In this document: positions 32,690-42,357 of the stretch, piece after piece | Layout of the letters: each line of letters starts with the position of its first letter | How positions within the stretch are numbered: position 1 is the stretch's first letter | Source: Flavobacterium caeni | GTDB taxonomy: Bacteria; Bacteroidota; Bacteroidia; Flavobacteriales; Flavobacteriaceae | Assembly (NCBI RefSeq): GCF_900101895.1 | Contig: NZ_FMVF01000007.1 | Coordinates: 143,836 to 207,835, forward strand | Length of the DNA stretch: 64,000 bases | Direction of reading: 5' to 3' | The notes under the pieces: model-generated | Told to the model about the DNA's origin: nothing | The model's input: the letters and a program-made list of their open reading frames with translations, nothing else | The model's database searches: none | Position numbers and translations under genes: made by a program

Positions 32690-35600
32690 TTATTGTCTAA
32701 CGAAACGCTTGGCGGCAACTTGGCCGTTGGCGGTTACTTCGAGCAAATAGGTTCCCGGCTTGACATTGGCTACCGAGACCGCGCCATTTTCAACCGTTCC
32801 TTTGGCGACTTCCTGTCCCATCAGATTGAAGATGCGGAATGTGGCCTGATCGACATCCGAAACATACAGCACATCAGATTGCACCGGGTTCGGATAAACG
32901 GTCATCTTGAGTTGCGCAACCGGAGCGGTTTCTTCGGCTTCGCGTGCGGCCGATACAATGTTCACGGTATAGTCTTCTACTTGTCCGTACGTAAACGATC
33001 CGCAAGCCGACGGTACGGCGTTGTAACGCATCGAAACACGCATACGGGTAGCGCCCAATGCCGCGGTGGCAGGAATCGTAATCGTACCCGAGACAGGCGT
33101 CGTAGTCGTAGCCGAACGCGTCCAGGCCGTTTCGCCCGAATCGCTGAAATCGCCGTCCTGATTGTAATCGATGAACACCGCATAGCCTTCGCTGTATACG
33201 CTGCCGAGCCAAGTTGGCGTGATGGTGATGGTGTTGGCCGTGCCGCGCGTCACATTGGTCGATAAGGCTGTAAAGTTTTCATATCCCGCCGATCCCGTCG
33301 ATGGGTTGTTGATGGTTCCGAAAACCACGCGTCCGATGCGTTCGTCGTTGGTGTTGGTGGCCGCCGAAGTACAATAGTTCAAACTCACGCTAGACGTGGT
33401 CACGTTTACCGTGTTGCTGTTGCCCGAGATGTTCCCTGCAGCATCTTTGGCGCGTACAAAGAACGAATACGCGGTGGCTGCGGTGAGTCCGGTGACGGCA
33501 TACGACGTCGTGGTCGTGGTCGTGCGGAAGGTGCCGTTTTGGTATACGTCGTATCCGGTTACAGCCACGTTATCGGTAGACGCTGTCCACGATAGGTTGG
33601 TTGTGGTGGTTGTGGTTCCCGAAGCGGCCAAATTGGTCGGTGCCGATGGAGCGGTCGTGTCGGGCGCCGGTGCCAACGTGGTTACGTTCACCGTATTGCT
33701 GTTGCCCGAGGCGTTTCCGGCCGCATCTTTGGCGCGCACATAGAATGAGTAGGCCGTAGAAGCCGTCAACCCAGTTGCGGCATACGAAGTCGATGTGGTG
33801 CTCGCGCGGAACGTGCCGTTTTGGTAGACGTCGTATCCGGTTACACCTACATTATCGGTCGAAGCCGTCCAGGTCAAATTGGTCGCGGTTTGCGTGGTTC
33901 CCGAAGCCGCCAGGTTGGTCGGCGCCGATGGTGCCACGGTATCGCTTGAACCCGCCGTGATGGTAAAGTTGGTGTTCGAAACGTCAAAAAAGATGTGGTT
34001 TGTACCCTTGACCATGATGCGGTTTTGCGTACCCGGTGTGTTCGGGATGGTTACGGCCTGAGAACCGTCGTTGGGTGTCGCGGCGAGCAATGTTGTCCAA
34101 GTGGTTCCGGCATTGCTGGAAATCAAAATGTCGACATTGGCGCAATTGACCCCATTGGCTGTAGTTCCGGCCACCGCCCAAGTTACGGTTTGCGAGCTGC
34201 CGCCCACATAAGAAACCGCCGTGTTGGGTGAACTGACGGTAAATGGCCCCGCTGTCGCGTTGACGGTAATCACGGTGTCGTCGCTGTTGTTTCCGCCGCC
34301 GCCTGCGCGGTTGTCACGCACGGTAAACCTGAAATTGAAGGTACGTGCTACCGACGAAAGCGCTTCGTGTGTCACCTCGGTTCCGGCTGTAGTGGTCGCG
34401 CCGGTCAGCACCGATTGCATTCTTGGAAAATAGCGCGTCGGGGTAGTCGTCGAGTTGTACGATCTGAAGTTAGGCCCAGAGGTCTTGGTTGCGGTCGGCA
34501 CGGTAGTCGACGAGGTTCCCGAATTCATCTGCTCCCAGTTGTAAGTAAGCGCATCGCCGTTGGCATCGGTCGCGCTACCGGTAAGCATGAACGGCGTGCT
34601 CTTTGGGATCGTATAGTCGGCACCCGCGTTGGCCGTTGGAATGGCATTGCCCGTAGCCGTATTGACCTGGCAGGTCTTGGTCTTGACGTTGTTCGTGACT
34701 TGCTGGATACTTACCGCGTGAAAGTAGGCGTCCGAGTGCGGTTGCACGTCGCGCGAGGTAATGCCCGCATAACCCATGATGGTCGAGCCCGAACCGGGTT
34801 CCATCTGTACACCCGTGCCTTCGTTGCTGTGCGTGAAGGTGTGGTTGGCACCAAACTGGTGGCCCAATTCGTGGGCTACATAGTCGATGTCGAAATTGTC
34901 GCCCGAAGGGATGCCGTCTGCAGGCGAGGTGTAGCCGCTTCCTTTTTGATTGGCCACACATACACAACCGATACAGCCTGCGTTTCCGCCGCCGCCCGAG
35001 GCACCGAACAAGTGCCCCACGTCGTAGTTGGCGTTGCCGATGACCGAATTGAGCGTGTTTTGCAACTCCGAATTCCAAGCACCGCCGGCTCCTGTCGAAG
35101 CGTTCGAGTACGGATCTGTCGAAGCCGAAGTGTAAATCACCGCATCGGTATTGGCGATGAGCGTCATCCTGACGGCAAAATCCTTTTCAAAAATAGCGTT
35201 CACGCGCGTCATCGTCGTGTTGATGGCTGCCAGTGCAAGGGCTTTTGTGCCGCCAAAGTAGGCCGTGTATTCGCCCGTGACCGACATGGCCAGACGGAAC
35301 GTGCGCAACGTGGCATCGTCGGCATTCGGGCGTAAGGTGTTTTCGCGGATGTGGTCGTGCGCTACATCGGCTACTTTACATTCGAAAGCGCCCATGGCGG
35401 CCGACTTGTCCGATTTTTTGTAGACACTGTAGGTGCTGCGGTCGGTGGTGTACGGCTCGATGAATTCGGCCGATTGGTCCCCGCGAACCACCATGGTCTG
35501 TACACCCAACGGCGATACGCTGAAGTGAATGGTCGACGCCTTGTTGTCGACGCCTTGGCCGATGTAGGATTTGATCTCGGGGTAACGCGCCGCGAGTTCC

Positions 35601-35896
35601 GGATCCATGTTCGACGACTCCTGGATACGGAAATTTTCGAGTTGGCCCGAAGCATTCGGAAACGCCACGACAATGCCCGACTGACCCGCCGCAAAACGGC
35701 TCGGGGCGTTCAAGAGCTGTTGCTTGAGCGCCGCTACATCGAGTTCAAAAAGCCTTGGGTTGGTGAGATTGGTTTTGTTGGCGATCACGACCGTGTTGGG
35801 TTTTTGCGCGGTCGATTTCCAGATGGTTTTTCCCGTTTGGGCGAAAGAAAAACCAGAGATTGCGACGAGCGCAACCGTGAGTAACCTGTTTTTCAT
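32690..35896 (-). CDS. Reprolysin-type metalloprotease with two Fn3, GEVED and T9SS type A sorting domains
   Basis: A 1068-aa secreted protease. Domains in order: signal peptide (1-19), propeptide-like region (to about 200), zinc protease domain with HELGHQFGANH at about 342-352, linker with PKD-like strands, two nearly identical fibronectin III domains (about 652-745 and 747-838), a GEVED domain (about 842-980) and a C-terminal T9SS type A sorting domain (YPNP near 1000, ending KRFVRQ). It should be exported through the type IX system and probably attached to the cell surface or released. The two Fn3 copies are also close at the DNA level. Confidence 0.94.
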   Translation of the reverse strand: MKNRLLTVALVAISGFSFAQTGKTIWKSTAQKPNTVVIANKTNLTNPRLFELDVAALKQQLLNAPSRFAAGQSGIVVAFPNASGQLENFRIQESSNMDPELAARYPEIKSYIGQGVDNKASTIHFSVSPLGVQTMVVRGDQSAEFIEPYTTDRSTYSVYKKSDKSAAMGAFECKVADVAHDHIRENTLRPNADDATLRTFRLAMSVTGEYTAYFGGTKALALAAINTTMTRVNAIFEKDFAVRMTLIANTDAVIYTSASTDPYSNASTGAGGAWNSELQNTLNSVIGNANYDVGHLFGASGGGGNAGCIGCVCVANQKGSGYTSPADGIPSGDNFDIDYVAHELGHQFGANHTFTHSNEGTGVQMEPGSGSTIMGYAGITSRDVQPHSDAYFHAVSIQQVTNNVKTKTCQVNTATGNAIPTANAGADYTIPKSTPFMLTGSATDANGDALTYNWEQMNSGTSSTTVPTATKTSGPNFRSYNSTTTPTRYFPRMQSVLTGATTTAGTEVTHEALSSVARTFNFRFTVRDNRAGGGGNNSDDTVITVNATAGPFTVSSPNTAVSYVGGSSQTVTWAVAGTTANGVNCANVDILISSNAGTTWTTLLAATPNDGSQAVTIPNTPGTQNRIMVKGTNHIFFDVSNTNFTITAGSSDTVAPSAPTNLAASGTTQTATNLTWTASTDNVGVTGYDVYQNGTFRASTTSTSYAATGLTASTAYSFYVRAKDAAGNASGNSNTVNVTTLAPAPDTTAPSAPTNLAASGTTTTTTNLSWTASTDNVAVTGYDVYQNGTFRTTTTTTSYAVTGLTAATAYSFFVRAKDAAGNISGNSNTVNVTTSSVSLNYCTSAATNTNDERIGRVVFGTINNPSTGSAGYENFTALSTNVTRGTANTITITPTWLGSVYSEGYAVFIDYNQDGDFSDSGETAWTRSATTTTPVSGTITIPATAALGATRMRVSMRYNAVPSACGSFTYGQVEDYTVNIVSAAREAEETAPVAQLKMTVYPNPVQSDVLYVSDVDQATFRIFNLMGQEVAKGTVENGAVSVANVKPGTYLLEVTANGQVAAKRFVRQ

Positions 35897-35929
35897 AATT
35901 TGGGATGAATTAGTTAGAAATTAGCGAGT

Positions 35930-35962
35930 CAAATATAGAAGTATAATCGAAACTTTATTCAA
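35930..35962 (-). promoter_or_regulatory. Promoter of the T9SS metalloprotease
   Basis: On the minus strand TTG (35962-35960) and TATATTTG (35937-35930) are 22 bases apart, matching TTG-N17-23-TAnnTTTG. The leader to the ATG is about 30 bases. The rest of the 241-bp divergent gap to 36138 is A/T-rich; I see no second clear box for the plus-strand gene. Confidence 0.6.
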
Positions 35963-36137
35963 CAATTAAAGAAAATAGTTAACAAATCGACAAACTACGT
36001 GTTATACTATTGTCAGATACTCAATAATTGTATTACTATTCTGATGTTATCGCAAATTCAAATTTTGTGTTGTCGGTGTCGCCGATGTGCTTTCCGTTTC
36101 AATCGAAAAAAACTACTTTTATAAAAATTTTTTGTCG

Positions 36138-37250
36138 ATGGATTTGAGTTTTTGGGAATTGAAAAACTGGTTTACCGATGTCGATTACGCCATAGTCGGC
36201 AGCGGTATTGTGGGTTTACACACCGCGCTCAGGTTGCGCGAACGTTTTCCCGACGCCAAGATACTGGTGCTCGAAAAAGGGACGTTGCCGCAAGGCGCCA
36301 GTACCAAGAACGCCGGTTTTGCGTGTTTTGGTTCTATTTCGGAAATCATCGACGATTTGCGCACCCACAGCGAAGAAGAAGTCCTTGAACTGATCCAGAA
36401 ACGCTGGCAGGGGTTGCACCTCTTGCGCAGGAGATTGGGCGATACAGCCATCGACTTCAGACCTCACGGCGGCTACGAGCTTTTTTTGAAGGACGACCAA
36501 AGCGGCTATGAGGAGTGTGTTTCGAGAATCCCCTTTCTCAATCAAATCCTGCAACCGCTGTTCAAAACCGACGTATTCGCCAAAGAGGTCGATCGGTTTG
36601 GCTTTGGCGGTGTGCACGAATATCTGGTGTTCAATCCGTTTGAGGCGCAAATCGATACCGGAAAAATGATGCAGGCTTTGCTCAAAGAGGCGGTCGCCCA
36701 AAACATTTTGATCCTGAATAGACAAACTGTAACGTCTTTCCACGAAGCACATGATGGGGTCCAAGTGGCGCTCGAAGATTTGACATTCAAGACCAAAAAA
36801 ATGTTGTTCACGACCAACGGTTTTGCCGAGAAGCTCACAGGTGGTGCCGTCAAACCAGCGCGCGCACAGGTGTTGATCACCGGGCCCATCGCCAACCTCG
36901 ACATCAAGGGCACATTCCATCTTGACAGGGGCTATTATTATTTCAGGAATTTCGAAGACCGGATTTTGTTTGGCGGCGGACGGAACCTAGATTTTGAAGG
37001 CGAAACCACTACGGCCTTTGGGCAAACAGACCTCATTCAAAATCAGCTCGAGAAGTTGTTGCGCGAGGTCATTCTCCCGGGACGCGATTTCGAGATCGCG
37101 CACCGGTGGAGCGGGATCATGGGGATGGGTGCCACCAAAAAACCGATTGTAGAACAAATGTCCGAACACGTCTACTGTGGCGTTCGGTTGGGCGGAATGG
37201 GTGTGGCCATCGGTAGCGTGGTTGGGACCGAATTAGCAGATCTGGTATGA
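36138..37250 (+). CDS. FAD-dependent oxidoreductase (DAO/glycine-oxidase family)
   Basis: A 370-aa flavoprotein with a Rossmann FAD motif DYAIVGSGIVGLHTALRLRERF (about 13-34), VLEKG, the GASTKNAGFACFGS segment typical of D-amino-acid-oxidase/YgaF-like enzymes, and C-terminal IMGMGATKKPIVEQ. The ATG at 36138 is preferred because it places the FAD motif at normal distance; a start 51 bp upstream adds unrelated residues. It overlaps mtgA by 4 bp. Substrate is unknown. Confidence 0.88.
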   Translation: MDLSFWELKNWFTDVDYAIVGSGIVGLHTALRLRERFPDAKILVLEKGTLPQGASTKNAGFACFGSISEIIDDLRTHSEEEVLELIQKRWQGLHLLRRRLGDTAIDFRPHGGYELFLKDDQSGYEECVSRIPFLNQILQPLFKTDVFAKEVDRFGFGGVHEYLVFNPFEAQIDTGKMMQALLKEAVAQNILILNRQTVTSFHEAHDGVQVALEDLTFKTKKMLFTTNGFAEKLTGGAVKPARAQVLITGPIANLDIKGTFHLDRGYYYFRNFEDRILFGGGRNLDFEGETTTAFGQTDLIQNQLEKLLREVILPGRDFEIAHRWSGIMGMGATKKPIVEQMSEHVYCGVRLGGMGVAIGSVVGTELADLV

Positions 37251-37933
37251 AAAGAAAGTTGCAAAGACTCAAACGTTTTTTGTTCAAGGCGATGTTGTGG
37301 TTCATCGGATTGTCGATTTTTGGCGTGATCCTGTTTCGGTTCGTGCCCGTTTTTTACACGCCGCTCATGACCATACGCGCGGTCGAGAATTTGTTCGACG
37401 GCAAGGACATGGTGTGCAGCCACGATTGGGAGCCGCTCGAGAACATATCGCCCAACCTTCAAAAAGCCGTGATTGCGAGCGAAGATGCGACTTTTTTGCA
37501 ACACCACGGGTTCGATTTCAACGCGATCCAAAAAGCCATGAAGAACAACGAAAAAGGAAAAAAACTGCGCGGTGGCAGCACTATCTCGCAACAAACGGCC
37601 AAAAATGTATTCCTGTGGCAAGGCCGAAGCTGGCTCCGCAAAGGACTCGAAGCATGGTTCACCGTCCTGATCGAAGTGTTCTGGAGCAAGGAGCGCATCA
37701 TGGAAGTATACCTGAACAGCATCGAAATGGGCAACGGCGTATACGGTGCCGAAGCGGCCTCCCAATATTGGTACCGCAAAAGCGCCGACAACCTCACCAA
37801 GCGCGAAGCGGCGGGCATTGCGGCCATATTGCCGAACCCGCGTAAGTTTACGGCCACCAATTCGTCGGCGCGCATCAACCGCAAAAAAGACCGCGTGATG
37901 GCGGGTATGGCATCGGTCAAGCTCGACTATTGA
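37247..37933 (+). CDS. mtgA: Monofunctional peptidoglycan transglycosylase
   Basis: A 228-aa GT51 enzyme with one N-terminal membrane helix (about 14-36). Its motifs are VIASEDATFLQHHGFD (catalytic Glu), GGSTISQQTAKNVFLW, the KERIMEVYLNSIEMG helix and YGAEAASQYW. It polymerises lipid II into glycan strands without a transpeptidase domain. It is coupled to the FAD oxidoreductase by a 4-bp overlap. Its stop is 4 bp from the end of the convergent DoxX gene. Confidence 0.94.
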   Translation: MKRKLQRLKRFLFKAMLWFIGLSIFGVILFRFVPVFYTPLMTIRAVENLFDGKDMVCSHDWEPLENISPNLQKAVIASEDATFLQHHGFDFNAIQKAMKNNEKGKKLRGGSTISQQTAKNVFLWQGRSWLRKGLEAWFTVLIEVFWSKERIMEVYLNSIEMGNGVYGAEAASQYWYRKSADNLTKREAAGIAAILPNPRKFTATNSSARINRKKDRVMAGMASVKLDY

Positions 37934-37937
37934 GCCA

Positions 37938-38312
37938 TCAATGGAACAAGGGCCGGTACAATTTCCAGTATTTGTAGATCAAGATCACGTTGAAGGCCAG
38001 CACGACTGCGGCAATCCAAAGCCCCGGGACGTCAAAAAACGCGTGGTAGAGCAGGATGTTGAGTGAAATCGGCGCCAGGACAATGATGCCAAACGGAACG
38101 CCTCTTTTGAATACCAGCATCGCGCCAATGCACAGTTCCACAAATCCCAATACAGGAAAAAAATAGCCCGAAGCGCCCAATACGTTCAAGAAATCGCCGG
38201 CAGACCCTATGGGTGGCGACATCGGAATAAAGTGCAAAAACTTATTGCTCCCAAAAACCATCAGAATAACGCCCAGAACGATCCTGACAAGCGTCGTAAA
38301 TTTTGAATCCAT
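37938..38312 (-). CDS. DoxX family membrane protein
   Basis: A 124-aa protein with four predicted transmembrane helices: RIVLGVILMVFGSNKFLHF, GYFFPVLGFVELCIGAMLV, PFGIIVLAPISLNILLYHAFF and LWIAAVVLAFNVILIYKYW. The conserved FGSNKFLHF start fits DoxX/SURF4-like proteins of Bacteroidota. It has its own promoter, convergent with mtgA. Function is not defined for this group; respiratory or redox links are known only for some DoxX proteins. Confidence 0.85.
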   Translation of the reverse strand: MDSKFTTLVRIVLGVILMVFGSNKFLHFIPMSPPIGSAGDFLNVLGASGYFFPVLGFVELCIGAMLVFKRGVPFGIIVLAPISLNILLYHAFFDVPGLWIAAVVLAFNVILIYKYWKLYRPLFH

Positions 38313-38483
38313 ACACGAAATGTTTAAAAGTTACAATCGCGGGGCAATACCTAAAGGTACTAATTTTTTTTACAAAACGCGTTAAAACACTGACTTTGTT
38401 TTGTTTACGTTTGGATGCAATGTCCGGTTGGCATCTCGAAAATTATGAATAACTTTACGCATCATCCATTAAAAAACAACAAC

Positions 38484-39284
38484 ATGTTAGCACACGAAAT
38501 TGACTACCAGATTTACGGCGAAGAAATGCAATACGTCGAAATCGAACTCGATCCGCAAGAAGTGGTGGTTGCCGAGGCCGGCAGCTTTATGATGATGGAC
38601 AACGGCATCCAGATGCAAACCATTTTTGGCGACGGATCGCAGCAACAAACCGGGCTGTTCGGCAAACTGCTTTCGGCGGGCAAGCGCGTCCTCACGGGCG
38701 AAAGCTTGTTCATGACCGCCTACCAAAACCAGAACATGCACAAAAGCAAGGTGTGTTTTGCTTCGCCTTATCCGGGTAAGATTTTGCCGATAGACCTCAC
38801 CCAATTCCAAGGGAAATTCATTTGCCAGAAAGACGCATTCCTGTGCGCAGCCAAGGGTGTTGCGGTGGGCATCGAATTCTCGCGTAAACTCGGTCGCGGA
38901 CTTTTCGGCGGCGAAGGATTCATCATGCAAAAAGTCGAAGGCGACGGGATGGCGTTCGTGCACGCCGGTGGTACGCTAGCGCAAAAGGAACTCAAGTCGG
39001 GCGAGGTGCTCAAGGTTGATACCGGCTGTATTGTAGGTTTCACGAAAGACGTCGACTACGATATCGAATTCATCGGCGGGATCAAGAACTCGCTTTTTGG
39101 CGGCGAAGGCTTGTTTTTTGCGACGCTTCGCGGACCGGGAACCGTATACATACAATCGTTGCCGTTTAGCCGATTGGCCGACCGCATCATCGCGTCGGCA
39201 CCCAAATCGGGCGGCAGCAGCCGAGAAGAAGGCAGCCTGCTCGGCGGATTGGGCAATTTGCTCGACGGCGACAACCGTTTTTGA
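38484..39284 (+). CDS. TIGR00266/AIM24 family protein
   Basis: A 266-aa all-beta protein of the AIM24 family. Repeated motifs are [74 protein letters not shown] and [33 protein letters not shown]. The start at 38484 ([12 protein letters not shown]) gives the family N-terminus; an ATG 69 bp upstream is less likely. The C-terminus is a short low-complexity tail. The cellular role of bacterial AIM24 proteins is unknown. Confidence 0.9.
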   Translation: MLAHEIDYQIYGEEMQYVEIELDPQEVVVAEAGSFMMMDNGIQMQTIFGDGSQQQTGLFGKLLSAGKRVLTGESLFMTAYQNQNMHKSKVCFASPYPGKILPIDLTQFQGKFICQKDAFLCAAKGVAVGIEFSRKLGRGLFGGEGFIMQKVEGDGMAFVHAGGTLAQKELKSGEVLKVDTGCIVGFTKDVDYDIEFIGGIKNSLFGGEGLFFATLRGPGTVYIQSLPFSRLADRIIASAPKSGGSSREEGSLLGGLGNLLDGDNRF

Positions 39285-39303
39285 CACCGTTTTCCCAAAA
39301 ATA

Positions 39304-39333
39304 GAAAAGCCCGACAATTCGCCGGGCTTTTTT
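39304..39333. terminator. Terminator between AIM24 gene and convergent lipoprotein gene
   Basis: AAAGCCCG (39306-39313) pairs with CGGGCTTT (39323-39330) with an inner C-G pair, followed by TTT. A-rich sequence on the other side lets it serve both directions. Confidence 0.85.
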
Positions 39334-39347
39334 CTTGTCAAAGGTTT

Positions 39348-39917
39348 TTACTCCATGATTTCAATCGGGTAAACCACCTGCGCATCGGTTGCTCCACCCG
39401 CGTTGGTGATGTCGCCGTCTGCTACACCCGCGCCGTCTTTGTTGGGCTCGTGCACCAAAGAAACGATCAGTTCGCCCGTAGCGGCGTTGCCGGTCGTATA
39501 GGTAAAGGTCAGGCCGACTGGTTTTCCGTTGGCGTCGGTATCGGTGTAGGTGAAATCGCCCAAAATGGCAGGCGCCTGAAAGAAAATCTGGTGCTCGGTG
39601 CCTTCTTCTTCGACTTCCATGGTAATGTCCTCGGCCGGCGAATCGAGCTCGTTCAAAAAGGAAACCGTTCCGGTATAGGTCGTATTGGCTGCCAATGGCC
39701 CAGAAACGGTTACTACCGGGTCGTCTGGTCCGTCGCCATCCAGATCGCGCGAGGTAAGCGTAATGGTCGTCCCGCCATTGGTAAGCGTCGTGGTCACGGT
39801 CGTGATGACTTCTTCTTCGTTGACCGGGATGTAGATTTGCGGGTTGTCGTCGTCGCTACAAGATGTGAAAGCGGCAAGGGCCAAAAGGGCGAATGTGGTG
39901 ATTTTTATATTTTTCAT
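39348..39917 (-). CDS. Lipoprotein, partner of the adjacent TonB-dependent receptor
   Basis: A 189-aa lipoprotein (MKNIKITTFALLALAAFTSC, Cys20). The mature part starts SDDDNPQIYIPVNEEEVITTVTTTL and contains SRDLDGDGPDDPVVTVSG, an acidic Ca/metal-loop-like segment, then GTEHQIFFQ and PNKDGAGVADGDITNAGG. Database annotations call this flavobacterial family a type 1 periplasmic-binding-fold superfamily protein, although the sequence looks like a small beta sandwich. It is transcribed with the TonB receptor, 11 bp apart, and may capture its substrate at the surface. Confidence 0.78.
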   Translation of the reverse strand: MKNIKITTFALLALAAFTSCSDDDNPQIYIPVNEEEVITTVTTTLTNGGTTITLTSRDLDGDGPDDPVVTVSGPLAANTTYTGTVSFLNELDSPAEDITMEVEEEGTEHQIFFQAPAILGDFTYTDTDANGKPVGLTFTYTTGNAATGELIVSLVHEPNKDGAGVADGDITNAGGATDAQVVYPIEIME

Positions 39918-39928
39918 GTTTTTGAATT

Positions 39929-42307
39929 TTAATAATTGAACTTTAATTGAATTTGAAAATTTCTGCCCGTCTCGTCGGCATAAAACCGCTGACGGTTCAA
40001 ATAATCCCGGTACCGGGTGTCTAAAATATTCTGGACAGCAAACGCGAGCGTGGTTTGTGCGCCCAGCGTCTTGAATTTTACTTCGGAATAAAAGTGCAGC
40101 AAATGATAAGCAGGCGGCGGTGTGCTGATGTCAACGATGACGGGAACTTGCACCCCATCTACCACGATGTTCGTCTCGAAATTGTTCCGCGGATACTGCG
40201 ACTGGTGCGTGACCCATTCGCTTTTGAGTTCCAACAGCAAACGGTTCCATTCTTCCTTGGCAAACTGGATTTTGTTGCCGATGTTCAGCGGCGGCATATC
40301 GATCAAATCGGCACTTCCCGACACATCGCGGCCGTTGACGTAAGCAAGCGAGAGTTCGTGTCGCCAATGTTTGGTCGCTTGGAACTTCGATTGGAAATCG
40401 ACACCGGCCAAACGCGCATTGGTTTGACGGTACTCCCAAACCGGGAACGCCCCGCGTATCGTGGTCTCGAACCCGACAGGTTGCAGGAACATGTAATCCT
40501 GGATGATGTTGAGGTACGGATTGAAGTCTATCGAAAGCCGTTGCCAACGTTTGCCGACGCTGGTCGAGATCTTGAACGCGCGTTCCTGTTTGAGCCGCAA
40601 GTCGCCGAGTTCGATGACGCCCGTGGCGTGGTGCAACCCATCGCTGAACAATTCGGACGGATTCGGATTGCGCGACGCCAGGCTAGCATTGGCGTACCAA
40701 TCCCATTCGTGGTGGAATTGCTTCCGGAAACCCAAACTGGCCGACACATTGTGGTAGGTAAACGACGGCTTGGTCAAATACTGGCTGCTTTGTTCGCCGT
40801 AGATGATGTCGGCAAAATCGGCGTCGTAGCCACGTTCTTCCCAACGCGAAACCTGGTAGAATTTGACGGCATCGATTTTCGAGAAATCGTAACGCACACC
40901 CGATTCGAGCACCAGCGACGGCGAAACAGCCCAGCTCGCAATGCCATAAACACCAGCATCGTACTTTTTATACGTAGGGATCAGCGGACGCACACGCGTT
41001 GCGGGATCGGCAAAATTCGATTGGTAGGCCCCGCTAGCGCCGGTTTTGAGCGTCCAATCGCCCAACAGGTTTTTGTAATCGATTTGCGCCGAATGGGTTT
41101 CAAGGTCCAGATCGAGCGCGGCCAGGTTGCTGTAGTTGCCCCTGCGGACGTCGAATTCCTGTCGGTTGTTGAACTGGAACGCGTATTGCGCAGACAAATC
41201 GGCATTGTCGCTCAAATGATAGTTGAACGCCGTCTTGAGCAAGTGGTGCGCGACTTTTTGTTTGGGGTTGCCGATGTCGTACGTAAAATCGTCGATGACC
41301 GAGGGCACCTTGCCGTTGATCGACCGGTACAAATCGTTGACGTTGCCCGTGTGCGAAGCGCTCAATATACCGATTTGCGCCCGATAATAGCTGTAAAACA
41401 CCGACGCCTCGTAACGCGACGTCGTATAGTTGACATCGCCCGAGAAATTGGCCTCGCGGTTCCCGGTGTTCGACAATACGTAGTCAGGGGCCTCGCGGTC
41501 GCCAAAGTACTTGAAAGTACCCAGCGCGTTCCAGCTCCAGCCTTCGACGTTGCCTTTGTGCAGGCCCGATGAAATCGATCCGCCGCGGCCGTTGCTCGAA
41601 AAATCGACGATGGTTTTGCCCATCAACGTGTCTTTCTTGACCGACAACGGTTCGAGCAGCACCAGTCCGCCCACGGCATCGCCGCCATACTGCAATCCCG
41701 ACGCGCCTTTGATGACAGTGATTTTACCGGCGGCGTTGACATCGAAATTGGGTGCGTGCTCGGTGCCCCATTGCTGGTCTTCGAGCCGAACGTTGTTGCT
41801 GATTACGGGTACACGGCTGCCGTACAGCCCGTTAATAATAGGCTTGACGACGGTGCTCCCGGTTTTGAGACTGGACACGCCCGCCACTTCCTTGAGCGCG
41901 TCGCCCAGGCTTTGGCTGCTGTATTTCTCGATGGTTTCGGTTTTGATCCTTGCTTCGCGAACCGTGCCCCGACTGCCCGCCGGTTGCTGTATCGCCACTT
42001 CTTCCAGGGCCGAAACCGACACGCGGAGTTTGAAGTCGAGGACGATGTCGCCCGAGACCACAACGGTAGTGTCGATGGGTTGGTAGCCGATGTACGAAAC
42101 GTGAAATTTGACTTTACCTGCGGCCAATCCGGAAACGGTGTAATGGCCCGTTGCGTCGGCGGCGATTTGCCTCGAGCCAATGTGAAGGTGGGCTCCGCCG
42201 AGTGCAATCCCGGTGGTGCCCGTCACGGTTCCGCTGGCCGAAAACTGCGCCAACGCCCCAAACCCGCACAGCAGCAGGCAAGTCAAAATAATAAGTCTTT
42301 GCTGCAT
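39929..42307 (-). CDS. TonB-dependent outer-membrane receptor
   Basis: A 792-aa receptor with a signal peptide (MQQRLIILTCLLLCGFGALA), an N-terminal carboxypeptidase-D-like domain (about 22-100, VTGTTGIALGGAHLHIGS), a plug domain with SLKTGSTVVKPIINGLYGSRVPV, and a 22-strand-type barrel ending FQIQLKFNY. The plug has several His (GTEHAPNF) and the neighbours include a His/Cys-rich protein, so a transition-metal ligand such as zinc or copper is plausible. The ligand is not proven. Confidence 0.93.
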   Translation of the reverse strand: MQQRLIILTCLLLCGFGALAQFSASGTVTGTTGIALGGAHLHIGSRQIAADATGHYTVSGLAAGKVKFHVSYIGYQPIDTTVVVSGDIVLDFKLRVSVSALEEVAIQQPAGSRGTVREARIKTETIEKYSSQSLGDALKEVAGVSSLKTGSTVVKPIINGLYGSRVPVISNNVRLEDQQWGTEHAPNFDVNAAGKITVIKGASGLQYGGDAVGGLVLLEPLSVKKDTLMGKTIVDFSSNGRGGSISSGLHKGNVEGWSWNALGTFKYFGDREAPDYVLSNTGNREANFSGDVNYTTSRYEASVFYSYYRAQIGILSASHTGNVNDLYRSINGKVPSVIDDFTYDIGNPKQKVAHHLLKTAFNYHLSDNADLSAQYAFQFNNRQEFDVRRGNYSNLAALDLDLETHSAQIDYKNLLGDWTLKTGASGAYQSNFADPATRVRPLIPTYKKYDAGVYGIASWAVSPSLVLESGVRYDFSKIDAVKFYQVSRWEERGYDADFADIIYGEQSSQYLTKPSFTYHNVSASLGFRKQFHHEWDWYANASLASRNPNPSELFSDGLHHATGVIELGDLRLKQERAFKISTSVGKRWQRLSIDFNPYLNIIQDYMFLQPVGFETTIRGAFPVWEYRQTNARLAGVDFQSKFQATKHWRHELSLAYVNGRDVSGSADLIDMPPLNIGNKIQFAKEEWNRLLLELKSEWVTHQSQYPRNNFETNIVVDGVQVPVIVDISTPPPAYHLLHFYSEVKFKTLGAQTTLAFAVQNILDTRYRDYLNRQRFYADETGRNFQIQLKFNY

Positions 42308-42357
42308 TTCTGTTCAGAATAAAATAAAACAATGCCTGTTGTAGGCCTCGAATGATC

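Noticed and set aside
35938..36137. A small gene in the divergent gap before the FAD oxidoreductase
   Set aside because: The 200 bases are A/T-rich with no start-stop frame of plausible coding composition; I see only loose TCAGA..TCTGA-like dyads.
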